A stretch of DNA of 64,000 nucleotides from Elusimicrobiota bacterium (lineage in GTDB: Bacteria > Elusimicrobiota > Elusimicrobia > JACQPE01): contig JACPAN010000006.1 of assembly GCA_016180815.1 (NCBI GenBank), forward strand, positions 1 through 64,000. The letters are read 5' to 3'. Both the position numbers and the translations under genes were made by a program. How positions within the stretch are numbered: the first letter of the stretch is position 1; each line of letters starts with the position of its first letter. The notes under the pieces are model-generated. The model saw only the letters and a program-made list of their open reading frames with translations, did no database searches and was not told the origin of the DNA. Positions 9,799 to 19,498 of this stretch are shown in pieces.

Positions 9799-10806
9799 AT
9801 GGAAACGAAAAACACGGCGGTTCTGGAGAAGGAAATTTCTTTTTCTTTTCCCCTGGATCTCGTCAAGCAGGTTGAAGAAAATGGCGAGTTCCATGTCGTA
9901 GGCTATGCCGCGACAACCGATTTCGATCTTCAGGGTGACGTCATCACCGAGGAGGCGCTTAAAGATTCGGCGGCTGACCTGCTTAAAAACTCCACCGTCC
10001 TTTTGAATCACGATTTGAAGCAGCCCATCGGCCGGGTTACCAAGGTTCAGTTCGACAAACGCGGCCTTTTGATCGATGCCCTCGTATCAAAGACTGAGCC
10101 GGAGATCATCCAGAAAATCAAAGAGGGCATCTTAAACAAGTTTTCCATTCGGGGTCAGGTGCTGGAGCGCGAGAGAAAGTTCATGCCGGAACTGGACCGC
10201 GTGGTCAACGTCATTAAGCGCATGTCGCTCGTTGAAGTTTCCCTCGTTTCCGTTCCCGCCAATCCCGAAGCCAGGGCCATCGGGTGGTACATGTCCAAGG
10301 CCCTGGAAGAATCCGATCAGAAAAGCGAAGGAGGTAATCCCATGCCAGGAGAAGAAGTTGTGGTAGAGGAGATTTCTAACAAGGAAGTGAGCACGCCTGC
10401 CGCGCCGCCAGTAAAGCCAGATGCGGTCGCGGTGAATAAACAAAACGAACCGCAGCCCAACGGATCCGTGCCAGCGGCCGCCAGCGCGGAACCCGTGAAA
10501 CCGGAACCTGCCAAGCCGCCGGCTGTTGTAGCCCCGGCGGCCGCCCAGCCTGATAACAAAGGCTCTCTCTTGCCCCAAACGGTAACAGAGATCCAAAAGA
10601 GCCTGCACGCTGCGCTCAAAGAGGAATTAGGGCAGATGATTTCCGGGGAGGTTCAAAAGCAGGTTGAGGCAGCCTTGAAGAATTTTCCCACCTTGCGGAA
10701 GGGACTCATCCAACAGGAAACCGATCCGCAAGACGTTAAAAAGCAATTTGAAAGCCTGCCGCCGGACAAAAAACTCAGAACCGTTCTGGCGATGAATCAG
10801 GGCTGA
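9799..10806 (+). CDS. Prohead protease (HK97 gp4-like, S78) with scaffold-like C-terminus
   Basis: Serine protease that cleaves scaffold and capsid N-termini during prohead maturation. The protease domain covers about residues 20-170: catalytic His in LLNHD (about 73) and Ser in LVEVSLVSVPANP (about 145), the usual S78 spacing. The C-terminal half (about 180-335) is Ala/Pro-rich, then helical and charged, and probably acts as internal scaffold (delta domain). ATG is preceded by AAAGGAG. It lies directly before the major capsid gene as in HK97. There is a possible internal start within the linker for a separate scaffold product. Confidence 0.9.
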   Translation: METKNTAVLEKEISFSFPLDLVKQVEENGEFHVVGYAATTDFDLQGDVITEEALKDSAADLLKNSTVLLNHDLKQPIGRVTKVQFDKRGLLIDALVSKTEPEIIQKIKEGILNKFSIRGQVLERERKFMPELDRVVNVIKRMSLVEVSLVSVPANPEARAIGWYMSKALEESDQKSEGGNPMPGEEVVVEEISNKEVSTPAAPPVKPDAVAVNKQNEPQPNGSVPAAASAEPVKPEPAKPPAVVAPAAAQPDNKGSLLPQTVTEIQKSLHAALKEELGQMISGEVQKQVEAALKNFPTLRKGLIQQETDPQDVKKQFESLPPDKKLRTVLAMNQG

Positions 10807-10826
10807 TAGGAAAAGGAGGCATTGAA

Positions 10827-11729
10827 ATGACCGATCTAGAACAGCTCAAAAAAGCATTAGACATGGCCAGCGCAGGCGGAGCCCTGCAGCAGCCCTTGGT
10901 TGACCGGGTTCTTCAGGAACTCATCGAGGTCAACAACCCCCTGCGGGTTAATCTACCCAGGAAGCCAGGCTCCGGATCCGCGTGGATATTAAACCAAAGG
11001 ACTTCCCGGGGCGCGGGAGCCGCCTTTGTCAATGACACGGAAGAACCTGTTGAAGCCAAGGGCGACTACGCGCAAAAATCCTTCCCCTATCAGACTATCG
11101 TGGACCGCAGGAAGGTGACCCGCAAACTTCAAGCGGTGGGCAAGTCCCTTCTGGACATTGAAGCCGAGGAAGTGGAAAACGGCCTTCAGAATGTGAGAGA
11201 CGCCGAGGAAAACGCCTTGATCAATGGGGACTCGACCGTCAATCCCAAGCAGTTTAACGGTTTGAGGAAACTGACTCCATCGGGCCAATCGGTTGTGGCC
11301 GGAGTCAATGGAGCTGCGCTCACTCTTGATCTGCTGGACGCCGCGCTTGATCTTAACCGGGGAACTCCCAACATGATCGTCATGAGCAAAAAGGCGAACC
11401 GCAAGTTAAACGCGCTTCTGCAGGCTCAACAACGCTTTGTGGACACGATGGAAGTCAAAGGCGGGTTTAGGGTGCAGGTCTACAACGGCATCCCCATCTT
11501 CAGGTCCATCTGGATATCGGACGCGCAGACACAGGGGACGGCAAACAACGCGACTGACATTTTCATCCTGGATACCAGTGCGGTCTGGGTTGGCGAGCTG
11601 ACTCCTCTTAAGATGCTCCGCTTGTCTCAGAAATCCTCTCAAGGCAGCGAGTTTGATCTCTATGAGGACATCGCGCTTGTTTTCGCTAACGATATCAAGG
11701 TTTCAAGACTGGCTGGCGTATTGGTGTAA
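10827..11729 (+). CDS. Major capsid protein (HK97 fold)
   Basis: Shell-forming protein, 300 residues. GGAGG lies before the ATG. The N-terminal 30 residues are helical and could be the part removed on maturation. The body carries the HK97-like E-loop and spine pattern: AEENALINGDS near the spine helix, TPNMIVMSKKANRKL and the NGIPIFRS strand typical of this family, and a C-terminal A-domain strand ALVFANDIKVSRLAGV. No extra surface domain is visible. Position after the protease fixes the call. Confidence 0.88.
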   Translation: MTDLEQLKKALDMASAGGALQQPLVDRVLQELIEVNNPLRVNLPRKPGSGSAWILNQRTSRGAGAAFVNDTEEPVEAKGDYAQKSFPYQTIVDRRKVTRKLQAVGKSLLDIEAEEVENGLQNVRDAEENALINGDSTVNPKQFNGLRKLTPSGQSVVAGVNGAALTLDLLDAALDLNRGTPNMIVMSKKANRKLNALLQAQQRFVDTMEVKGGFRVQVYNGIPIFRSIWISDAQTQGTANNATDIFILDTSAVWVGELTPLKMLRLSQKSSQGSEFDLYEDIALVFANDIKVSRLAGVLV

Positions 11730-11740
11730 GGAGGCATAAG

Positions 11741-12019
11741 GTGTTCCGTTTAAGGAAAACCGAGCCGCCCTTCGGCACAGAGCAAGACCCTCTGTGGGAG
11801 CACGCCTACGCCGAGCAGGTTAAGGTTGTGGACGGAATCTGCGAAGTTCAGGACCCAGCGAGCAGGGATTATCTTCTCAAGATGGGTTACAGCGAAGCAG
11901 TCCCTGCCGAAGGCGGGGGCGAGGAGATCAAAGAAGAACCTGTCGCCGTAGCAGCCAGCGAGGAACAAAAGCCGAAACCGAATCCCAAGTCAAAATCTAA
12001 GAGCAAGGCCAGGAGATGA
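11741..12019 (+). CDS. Small phage head protein, Lys-rich tail
   Basis: 92 residues from a GTG with GGAGG eight bases upstream. The first 55 residues look folded and contain a motif common in small head proteins that sit after the capsid gene (VQDPASRDYLLKMGYSE). The last 35 residues are Glu/Pro then Lys/Ser-rich and likely disordered. It may be a head decoration or assembly factor; no family recognised. Confidence 0.6.
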   Translation: MFRLRKTEPPFGTEQDPLWEHAYAEQVKVVDGICEVQDPASRDYLLKMGYSEAVPAEGGGEEIKEEPVAVAASEEQKPKPNPKSKSKSKARR

Positions 12020-12028
12020 AAAGCTGAT

Positions 12029-12451
12029 ATGCCAACTTTCCCTTTGCCTCCCGTTCCCAATTTCCGCGTAACAAGCGGCGAGCCGGGATTGGTTCGTCTT
12101 AACTGGGCGGACTATCCGATTGAAACCAAGCAGGGCCACAAGATCATCGGATTCCGTGTTTACCGGTCGGACAACAAAAACGAACTGGGAAAAAGAATCG
12201 CAGATGAGTCCATGCTAGGGCCAGGCATTTTCCAATTTGATGACACTGATCCTCAGGCAGGGCCGGATCGCCACTATCTCGTTGTGGCTGTTGAGGAAGC
12301 AGGTTTTGGGCGTGTGCCTTATGGAGAGAGCCAGTTTGGGCAGCCTGATACCAACGGGTTTAGCCTTTTGCCCTATAACAGCAGGCCTTTCGGATCGCCG
12401 CTCAGAGGATGGGGCGAGGCTCCTTATGGAGTTGAGGCGTATGGCTTTTGA
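12029..12451 (+). CDS. Phage structural protein with one fibronectin III-like domain
   Basis: 140 residues. Residues 8-90 have a fibronectin type III pattern (VRLNWADYP, GFRVYRS, HYLVVAVEE). The last 45 residues hold an aromatic-glycine repeat of the PYG/PFG type (VPYGESQFG, SRPFGSPL, APYGVEAYGF). Such small FN3 proteins are often exposed on capsids or fibres and bind surface carbohydrates weakly. The gene precedes two larger FN3-containing proteins on the same strand. Confidence 0.6.
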   Translation: MPTFPLPPVPNFRVTSGEPGLVRLNWADYPIETKQGHKIIGFRVYRSDNKNELGKRIADESMLGPGIFQFDDTDPQAGPDRHYLVVAVEEAGFGRVPYGESQFGQPDTNGFSLLPYNSRPFGSPLRGWGEAPYGVEAYGF

Positions 12452-12468
12452 TTTTAAGGAAAAAATAA

Positions 12469-15021
12469 ATGGCTGAGACATTTACAGACAAAATCAAGCT
12501 CTCCAAGCGCGACACAGGCGACTTGAACTGGGGCGCAGGAGAGAACGCCAACAAGGATTTAATCGACAAGCATCTGCAGCTTTCCGTTTTAAGGCCTCCA
12601 CGCATTCTTTTGGCGAGCCTTGGTTCTGGTGCTGTTGGCGCAAATCTTTCAGGCAGCACAACTTATTTTTATAAGGTCACGGCTTTCAATGCGGCGGGGG
12701 AGACAACGGAGAACCAAATTCCCTCGGTTGTCGAGGCGCAGGTCACTGAGCCGTCAACTCCCGTCCCAGTCATTCTCCAATGGGAAACGGTCAAAGGGGC
12801 TTCGGGCTACAGGATTTATAAATCAACAATCACTGGACAAGAAAAGTTTTTAGCCGAGGCGACCGGAGAATCCACCTTAACTTATACCGACACCGGCAAC
12901 ACGGCGACCAATGGCGCGATTTCCGTGCCCACGTTAAATACGGCAAGAGCGTCTGTTTCCAAAATCGTGGCGGGAACCAACGTCACGATCAACCCACCCG
13001 ATGGCACGGGGGACGTGACCATCAATGCCCAGCCCGGGGCCGCGGGCGTGACTTCTTTAAGAAAAGAAGGAGAAGCATTGGGTCTAACCGGCGACGTCAA
13101 GCTGGCTCCTGGCGCAGGCGTGGGAGTAGTCCAAGATGGCGTTAATAACAAAATAACGATTGACAACGCAGGGGTTACCGGCCTTAAAAAACAAGGCGAG
13201 GCATCTTCGATTGCAGGGGACGTTGCTTTGGAGCAGGGAGCAGGCGTCAGCCTGACCCAGGACGCGCCAAACAAAAAAATAACGGTGGCTAATGCCGGAG
13301 TCACCGGCGTAAGAAAATTTGGTGAAGCCTCGCCTTTGACCAGCGATGTCAAGCTTGAGGCGGGGGCCAACGTGACGCTGACGCAGGACGGGGCGCAGAA
13401 TAAAATCACCATCGCCGCCGTTGCCGGAGGAGGCGGCTATGTAAAAGTGGTGGTTGCCGCTCCTTCAGGCGTTGCCGCAACAGACCAATCCAATATCCAA
13501 GCGGCTTTGGATTCCATTGGAACCGATGGCGGCATTGTTCTTTTGCGGGAAGGCATCTATCAGGCGACCGGTTCTTTTACAGTCAAGCCTAAAACCAGAA
13601 TCCAGGGCCAGGGAATGGAGATGACCACGATTAAGGCTCCCAACCTGGGCATCAACGCGAAACTATTCCAAAGCTCAACCTTCCCCGATCCCTCGCAGTC
13701 CATTGAATTTGTTGATCTTGGATTTGACTGGTCCCTTGTCCAGGGAGAGGACACAGCCTTGCTTTCCGGCACAGGCGGCGGCACCAACACCATTGACCAC
13801 GTCAAAATCCTGCGTTGCAAATTCAAGGGTCATTCCTTCCTTTTGAGAATGCACATGACTAATCTGGGCAATGGCTCAGCCTACGGCTGGGAGATAGCCC
13901 ACTGCGTGTTTGACGGCAATCAAAGAACCGAGTTTAACCTTTTGGGTCCTTCCAGCGTGGGCATGGTCTACAAAACCAATATCCACCACAACACATTCAA
14001 GAATTCAGCCACGCAGGGAAACTTCGTGAGGATCAGGACGCAGGACACGGTTTTTGCGGCCAACATCATCCACTCTCAAGCTCCCAGCGCCATCATCGTG
14101 GAACGTAGCGATTCAATGGCCTCATCGCTCGATTCCATCATCAACTCAAATCTGATTTTCACGGGCTCAGGGCAAAACGCTCTTTATATCAGAAGCGCCA
14201 ACGGTTCCTTTGTGGGAAACAGGTTGATCGGCGGCGGGAAAATCCTGATGGATTCTTTTGCCAATGGAAATTTTCTGGAAGCCAATGGAGGCGACATTGA
14301 GCTGTCCACCGGTGCCCTCAACAACAGCGTCATCGGCAATAAGGGGACTCTGACGGATAACTCAGGAGCTTCCAACACCATTGTTTCCACCTTTGTCTCA
14401 GGGGTCAGGAAACTTGGGGAAGCGTCTCCTTTGTTGGGGGACGTCAAGATTGAGGCAGGCTCCAATATCACCTTAACCCAAGTCGCGGCCTCCAACAAGA
14501 TCACGATTGCCGCAGCCGGAGGCGGCGGCATGGTCAAGATCGACGAGCAGTTCTTGACTCATTTGGCTACCTCGTTTAATCCCACAAGTATTGACGCGGA
14601 CAATGACCGGGCCTGGCTCATCCTTCTGCGCTTTGGAGTTCCAGGCACAGCGGCGGGCGTGGCCCGCTTGATCTTTAATAACGACACCAATTTCGCCAAT
14701 TATAGGCGCTCGGGAACGGTTTTAGAGAACGATGTCCATAATGTCCGGGGCATCGCCAATGACCCGGAGGTTTTCCCCTACACGAGTTATGCCTATGGCA
14801 TGGCCAGGATCTGGGTCATGAACACCAAGCCCTCGACGGTTTTCGCAAATATTCGCGGCATCTCGGAGTTTTCCATGTATGACGGGGTGAACTCAGCGCA
14901 CAAAGTCGGCCAGTACATGTATACGCAGCTGGCCAATTTAAGCGGGGTTGTTTCCATGCAGCTTCAGTTCACCTCAGGCTTGGCCGGAAGCTCGCACCTT
15001 CTGGTCTACAAGGTGACGTGA
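12469..15021 (+). CDS. Tail-fibre/spike-like protein with FN3, repeats and beta-helix
   Basis: 850 residues. Order: an FN3-like domain (about 45-165), three 42-residue beta repeats in tandem (about 193-320), a right-handed beta-helix of pectate-lyase type (about 340-640) with the typical N/G-rich short strands, a fourth copy of the repeat (about 643-685), and a C-terminal jelly-roll-like domain (about 690-850). This is the architecture of receptor-binding fibres or spikes with possible polysaccharide-degrading activity. Catalytic residues cannot be assigned. It is unusual that it lies between head and connector genes rather than after the tape measure. Confidence 0.65.
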   Translation: MAETFTDKIKLSKRDTGDLNWGAGENANKDLIDKHLQLSVLRPPRILLASLGSGAVGANLSGSTTYFYKVTAFNAAGETTENQIPSVVEAQVTEPSTPVPVILQWETVKGASGYRIYKSTITGQEKFLAEATGESTLTYTDTGNTATNGAISVPTLNTARASVSKIVAGTNVTINPPDGTGDVTINAQPGAAGVTSLRKEGEALGLTGDVKLAPGAGVGVVQDGVNNKITIDNAGVTGLKKQGEASSIAGDVALEQGAGVSLTQDAPNKKITVANAGVTGVRKFGEASPLTSDVKLEAGANVTLTQDGAQNKITIAAVAGGGGYVKVVVAAPSGVAATDQSNIQAALDSIGTDGGIVLLREGIYQATGSFTVKPKTRIQGQGMEMTTIKAPNLGINAKLFQSSTFPDPSQSIEFVDLGFDWSLVQGEDTALLSGTGGGTNTIDHVKILRCKFKGHSFLLRMHMTNLGNGSAYGWEIAHCVFDGNQRTEFNLLGPSSVGMVYKTNIHHNTFKNSATQGNFVRIRTQDTVFAANIIHSQAPSAIIVERSDSMASSLDSIINSNLIFTGSGQNALYIRSANGSFVGNRLIGGGKILMDSFANGNFLEANGGDIELSTGALNNSVIGNKGTLTDNSGASNTIVSTFVSGVRKLGEASPLLGDVKIEAGSNITLTQVAASNKITIAAAGGGGMVKIDEQFLTHLATSFNPTSIDADNDRAWLILLRFGVPGTAAGVARLIFNNDTNFANYRRSGTVLENDVHNVRGIANDPEVFPYTSYAYGMARIWVMNTKPSTVFANIRGISEFSMYDGVNSAHKVGQYMYTQLANLSGVVSMQLQFTSGLAGSSHLLVYKVT
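13045..13425 (+). repeat. Three tandem 126-bp in-frame repeats (fourth copy at 14398-14520)
   Basis: Starts at 13045, 13171 and 13297, exactly 126 bases apart, each coding for 42 residues of the form G-V-T-x-(L/V)-(R/K)-K-x-G-E-A ... D-V-x-L ... G-A-x-V ... Q-x-x-x-N-K-I-T-(I/V). A fourth copy beginning at 14398 lies after the beta-helix. These are beta-strand repeats of a kind seen in trimeric fibres. Confidence 0.8.
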
Positions 15022-15042
15022 TGAGAATAGGAGGTAATTTCG

Positions 15043-16365
15043 ATGGCAATTCTTGAATCCCAATTATCGCAACAGGTAACAGGAAATCTAGCGGCAGACA
15101 TCCTGGCCCCTGAGCCGGCTGTCCTGGGTCTGATCCAGGCCATCCAGCTTTTAGATGTCCCCAAAGGCAAAACAAGGATCACCCTCAACTGGACAGCTCC
15201 GACCAAGAATGAGGGCATCGGTGGGGAGCTTTTAAGAAATCCTGATAACACGGCAAGCCTGGCTCAAGGAACAGCAGGCGCAACTCATGAAACCCAATTT
15301 GACCCCATCGTTTCCGGTAGCGCGGTGGTTTACGAAAGAACCGCGGCCTCGGCCAGCCAAACCACGCTTGCGGCAAGCGCTGCTCATGGTCAGCGGATCA
15401 TCAACGCGGCGACTCCCGTCCCGGCAGATATCGTGGCTGATGCCTTTATCGTGATTGAGGATGGCGCGAGCTTGAAAGAAGAGTATGTCCAGGTCAAATC
15501 AGTCAATACGGCTACCGGAGAGATCGTCTTAAACTACGGGCTTTTCTTTACCCATGCTTCAGGCGCTTCTATTAAAGCCGCGACCCTGGCCGCTAAAACA
15601 ACAGGGACTCATTACAATCTGGATTTAGCGACCGGAGTCTTGACCGAGCTTGCCGGAGGATTTGCCGCGGGAAACAAGATCGTGACCCGATACCAGACGA
15701 CCCTGCAGGACTTGACCAAATACACCCTTTACCGGGTTCCTGGCAACGCCCCTGTTTCCATTCCCACTAAAGCCAATGTTCTGGCTGCCAGTGGAGTGGT
15801 TACGGTGGATGCCAACATCCTGGCGACAGCGACATCGGCCCAGGACACCTTGGCCGATTCCGACAATGGCAAGGACTTTGCCTACTACCTATTCGCTGAA
15901 GACGATCAGGGCAATCCCTCTAATCTCTCAAGCGAGGTGATGACCTCCAACCTGCATCTTGTCTTTGTGGAGTTAATCGGGACCATTCCCCAGAACCTGG
16001 CAACGGAAATCTCCTCAAACAGAGTGCTTGTCTCCTGGGACGCGGTGGCTGACTCCAACGCCAATGGCTACAACATCTACCGATCGGATGGGCCAAGCTT
16101 TAATCCAGCGACAGCGGTCAAGCTCAATACCGCCTTAATTCCCAAGGGCACAGGACGGGTGAGCTTTGACGATTCGGTCAACAACACCTCAAACAGGGTC
16201 CCTTCGGCCACGGCTCCCTTTCCTCAAGACGGCCAGACCTTCTCCTACAAGGTGGAGACGGAAGATACGGTCACCTTCTGGTCCGATGGGACATCCAATG
16301 TGCCGACTCTGGATACCTCAGCATCAAAGACCGCTGGGGCAGGAGACGGGTCGGGAGGAAGATAG
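15043..16365 (+). CDS. Phage structural protein with FN3-like domains
   Basis: 440 residues, GGAGG before the ATG. The C-terminal region (about 320-430) contains a clear FN3-like unit (RVLVSWDAV, GYNIYRSDG, FSYKVETED). A related, weaker unit lies at about 30-150. The middle is beta-rich with many Ala/Thr. Probably an exposed head or tail-fibre protein together with the two preceding FN3 proteins. No enzyme motif found. Confidence 0.55.
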   Translation: MAILESQLSQQVTGNLAADILAPEPAVLGLIQAIQLLDVPKGKTRITLNWTAPTKNEGIGGELLRNPDNTASLAQGTAGATHETQFDPIVSGSAVVYERTAASASQTTLAASAAHGQRIINAATPVPADIVADAFIVIEDGASLKEEYVQVKSVNTATGEIVLNYGLFFTHASGASIKAATLAAKTTGTHYNLDLATGVLTELAGGFAAGNKIVTRYQTTLQDLTKYTLYRVPGNAPVSIPTKANVLAASGVVTVDANILATATSAQDTLADSDNGKDFAYYLFAEDDQGNPSNLSSEVMTSNLHLVFVELIGTIPQNLATEISSNRVLVSWDAVADSNANGYNIYRSDGPSFNPATAVKLNTALIPKGTGRVSFDDSVNNTSNRVPSATAPFPQDGQTFSYKVETEDTVTFWSDGTSNVPTLDTSASKTAGAGDGSGGR

Positions 16366-16382
16366 GGTGATGGTCCGTGAAC

Positions 16383-16742
16383 ATGATGGGCAACGACTAT
16401 GAGCTTCCAGTTGTTCAAAAAAACCTGGACAATAAAGTTCCTACAGCCCATGTATTTGTTGAGAGTTCCCCAAGGCCCTTAACACCGGTCCAGGCCAAGC
16501 GGGCAAGATTCGTCTTAAATCTCAAAAATAATTATCAGAGGCTCAAAGAGACTCTGGCTTTCTTTGAGCATTTCGCCCGGGTCTGCGAGCTGTCTCCCCA
16601 CGGGATCGAAGCCATCAAGAAGGCTAACGAGGATGCGCTTCAAGAGCTTTCCCAGAAATTTGAGGCCAAGATCAAAGCCTATGACCAGAGGATCAGTCTA
16701 GCCGGCAGTCCTCACAGCAGTGAGAGTAGGGGAGGCCCCTGA
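16383..16742 (+). CDS. Small helical phage protein, unknown
   Basis: 119 residues from ATG 16383; a GTG six bases earlier is an alternative start. Residues 35-105 are predicted helical and charged and could form a coiled coil. The stop overlaps the ATG of the connector gene. I do not recognise a family; the place between fibre and connector genes suggests a minor structural or chaperone role. Confidence 0.5.
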   Translation: MMGNDYELPVVQKNLDNKVPTAHVFVESSPRPLTPVQAKRARFVLNLKNNYQRLKETLAFFEHFARVCELSPHGIEAIKKANEDALQELSQKFEAKIKAYDQRISLAGSPHSSESRGGP

Positions 16743-17341
16743 TGGCGAGGCTTGTCTCTTTTCTTTCCGAGTTCACCACCTCGGTCATTCCATTCTCCAC
16801 CAGATACACCAGCGCCTTCATGGTCAGCGAGATCACTGGGGGAGAAATCCTTGCCGAGGAGATCGAGCTTGACTGGATCTCCTGGGCAGCGGACGAGATC
16901 GCCAGAAAGACAGGCCAAAGATTCCACGTTGTTCCTTTTGAGGACGTTCTAGACGGCAATGGCTTAGATATCGTCTTCACCCTTAACTTTCCCTTGATCC
17001 AGGTCGCCAAGGTGGAGATGGATAGCCAGATCCTCTCTCCTTTAAGCTACGCAGTCAATTTAAGAACTGGAAGCGTGAGGCTGCGCCAGGGGATATTTAA
17101 TCCTGGGATTAGAAACGTGGTTGTCACCGGCACCTACGGATACCAGAACGTTCCTCCATTAATCCAAAAGGTCGCAACTCTTCTGGTGGCCAAGACAGCG
17201 CTTTCCGCCAAGAATGGGCCTCTCATTGACAATGAGTCCATCGGAGATTTTTCCCAAACAAGGACTTTCAAAAAGCTCAACGACGAGCTAGACCGCGCTT
17301 GGGAGGCCTTGGGCAGACGCTTTCCCATTGACTTTATATGA
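16742..17341 (+). CDS. Head-tail connector protein (HK97 gp6-like)
   Basis: 199 residues. Connector rings of this type sit below the portal and begin the head-tail interface. The order connector, head closure, gp10-like neck, tail terminator that follows is diagnostic. Within the protein, VTGTYGYQNVPPLIQKV followed by a helical C-terminus matches gp6-like/YqbG-type proteins, where a VxYxxG segment precedes the last helices. The stop overlaps the start of the next gene (ATGA). Confidence 0.65.
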   Translation: MARLVSFLSEFTTSVIPFSTRYTSAFMVSEITGGEILAEEIELDWISWAADEIARKTGQRFHVVPFEDVLDGNGLDIVFTLNFPLIQVAKVEMDSQILSPLSYAVNLRTGSVRLRQGIFNPGIRNVVVTGTYGYQNVPPLIQKVATLLVAKTALSAKNGPLIDNESIGDFSQTRTFKKLNDELDRAWEALGRRFPIDFI

Positions 17342-17673
17342 GCCGCAAGATTTCCGAACGTCTGCTTACCGAGAGAGTCACCATTAAAAGGCCCGTCCAA
17401 AGCCTCGTGCCTTCCACAAGAAGGCCGGTGTTCCAGTTTCAAACCATAGCCACGGCGGTGAAGGCCAGATTAAATCCCGCAAGCACAGCCCTTAATAGAA
17501 ATGTTCTGGGTCAAATTCCCAAACGCGCATTCAAGCTGTTTCTTAACCCTGTTGATCTCAAGGAAAACGACGAGGTTATCCGGGAATCTGACGGCGAGGT
17601 TTTTGTGGTGACCGAGGTTAAAAATTTATTCGGCCATCATATCGAAGCGTCCATTGAGGAAAAGAAAAAGTGA
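17338..17673 (+). CDS. Head closure protein (SPP1 gp16/HK97 gp7-like)
   Basis: 111 residues, beta-rich, with the pattern of the small barrel that plugs the connector: basic start (LLTERVTIKRP), central strands and DGEVFVVTEVKN near the end. Its size and place between connector and neck protein support the call. Overlaps both neighbours by four bases, so the block is tightly coupled. Confidence 0.6.
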   Translation: MSRKISERLLTERVTIKRPVQSLVPSTRRPVFQFQTIATAVKARLNPASTALNRNVLGQIPKRAFKLFLNPVDLKENDEVIRESDGEVFVVTEVKNLFGHHIEASIEEKKK

Positions 17674-18149
17674 TCACCATAACCGTCAAGGGAAAAGATG
17701 AAACGCTCAAACTCCTTGAGCGGTTGCCTCAAAGGCTGGTCCTTGCCCTGGTCAAGGGCATGAGGGATTCGGCGATTCTAGTTCAGAGCCTGGCTAAAAC
17801 TAACGCGCCGGTGTTTAGAGGGCTCCTGCGGGTTTCAATCCTTCAAGGCGTTTCTCTGGAGGACAATCGCATCGTGGGTCATGTCGGCTCAGCCCTGACG
17901 TATGCGCCGGTGGTTGAGTTCGGCAGGACCACGGGCTGGTTCCCTAATGTTTCAGAACTTAAAGTCTGGGCCAGGAGAAAGTTGGGTGATGAGCGCAAGG
18001 CATTTGTTATTGGCCGCGCCATCAAGACGAGGGGATTTAGAAAGCAGCCCTATCTTTTACCTGCCTTGGAAACCTCAAGACCCAGGGTTGAGATTATTTT
18101 TCAGTCTCGCTTGGCCGAGGCGATCCAGGCAGAGGGAGGAGAGGCTTAA
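17670..18149 (+). CDS. HK97 gp10-like neck/minor tail protein
   Basis: 159 residues from a GTG overlapping the previous stop. It starts with TVKGKDETLKLLERLP and continues as a long helix, then YAPVVEFGRTTGWFP, the conserved Y-x-x-x-x-E-F-G-x-x segment of the HK97 gp10 family, and ends with QPYLLPALE, also family-typical. It joins the neck to the tail during assembly. Confidence 0.8.
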   Translation: MITITVKGKDETLKLLERLPQRLVLALVKGMRDSAILVQSLAKTNAPVFRGLLRVSILQGVSLEDNRIVGHVGSALTYAPVVEFGRTTGWFPNVSELKVWARRKLGDERKAFVIGRAIKTRGFRKQPYLLPALETSRPRVEIIFQSRLAEAIQAEGGEA

Positions 18150-18640
18150 TGCCGACTCCAAGGCTTCATGAAACCCTGATCGCGGAAAGGGTGGTTGAAC
18201 TCATTGACCAGAATCTTTCCAGCCCCATGGGGCTTAAGGTTGTGACCATCGGGGCTCTGGAATTTTTCCCTGCGCTTGGCGACTTAGCGGAAAACGTCCC
18301 AGCGGTGTTTATTAAGCCCTCGCCCTCCACCACGCTCGAGCGAATCACCACGGGCCAGACCTACAGGATCGTCTACAACTTCAGGATCGTGTTCGTGAAG
18401 ATGTTCGGACCCAACGAGGAGATCGTCAAATCCAAAACCATCGAAACTCAAAAGATCGCGGAGCTTTTAATTGACAACGTGAACTTGGGCGGCTTGGCCT
18501 TGCCCAACGGACAGATTTTGTTCTCAAGCCTAAAAACAATCGAGTGGGAGCCGCCCGAGGACAATCTTGTGGCCCAGATCAACGCGGACATGATAGCGGC
18601 GGCTCTGGTATTCGCTGTGGAAGCCACAAGCAGAAAATGA
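18149..18640 (+). CDS. Tail terminator/completion protein
   Basis: 163 residues. The N-terminal helix (LIAERVVELID) and alternating strands with the VPAVFIKPS segment fit the lambda gpU-like tail terminator group, which caps the tail tube. It lies between the gp10-like protein and the tube protein as expected. No catalytic motif. Start TAATG overlap with the upstream stop. Confidence 0.55.
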   Translation: MPTPRLHETLIAERVVELIDQNLSSPMGLKVVTIGALEFFPALGDLAENVPAVFIKPSPSTTLERITTGQTYRIVYNFRIVFVKMFGPNEEIVKSKTIETQKIAELLIDNVNLGGLALPNGQILFSSLKTIEWEPPEDNLVAQINADMIAAALVFAVEATSRK

Positions 18641-18657
18641 AAAGGAGGATGCGAAGA

Positions 18658-19498
18658 TGCCATTTGCCATAGAACACGCAAAGTACGGATTCAAAAAGGA
18701 GGCGAGCCGGGGAGTCTCGGAATCAGCTCAGGCAGCCTCCCAGCCCTTGACCTTGAGGCGGACACCGTAGGGGACCTGCTCTTGGGGTGCCTGGGCAAGG
18801 TGACAACCACCCAGCCGGATGCCACAAACTCCCCGACTGTGTTCAAGCACGTATTCAAACCGGAAAACACAAAGACCCAGTTCCCTTCATTCACCTTCTT
18901 TGTGGACAGGAGCCTTTCCGTTAAGCGTTATCCGCTTATCGTGTTTAAGAAGCTCGCTTTAAGCGGAACAGTGGACGGCAAGGCCCAGGTTGCGGCGGAT
19001 GTCCTCTTTAAGACTGAGGAGTCGGCATCAGCGTTTACGGCAACTTTCGGAACGCCCAAACCTCTGATGTTCTTCCAGACCGAGATCAAGCTGGACGGAG
19101 TGTTAAATCAAGACGTGAGAAGCTGGAATCTTTCCCTTGATAATGTCTCCAGGGCTCATAGAACTTTGAGCCAATCCAGAGATGTGAAGGACATTGTCTC
19201 AACCGGCCGATTCGTGATTGAAGGCGGCTACGAAATCTTTTTTGAGACAGAAGCCAACCGCCAGAAATTCCTCGACAACCTGCCTCAAGCCTTGGACATT
19301 GTTCTGACAGGAGACATCATCGAGGACACCCTAAAAAACAAACTGGAGCTTTCCATTCCCAAGGCTAAATACACGGCCTATCCATTGGGAGCCATCGAGG
19401 GGCTTTTGGGAGCCGCGGTCACCTTCCAAGCGGAGTTCGATCCCACGTTGGCTTACAGCCTGCAAGCTACGCTCTTCAATGCGGTCTCTGGTTACTGA
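18658..19498 (+). CDS. Major tail tube protein (looks broken)
   Basis: Beta-rich protein of the size and location of a siphoviral tube subunit, which stacks in hexamers around the tape measure. A strong GGAGG stands before the first ATG. The two-layer sandwich pattern is seen in TFFVDRSLSVKRYPL and later strands, with the family-like end LAYSLQATLFN. It is broken (about one break). The gene ends one base into the start of the following chaperone-type gene. Confidence 0.55.
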
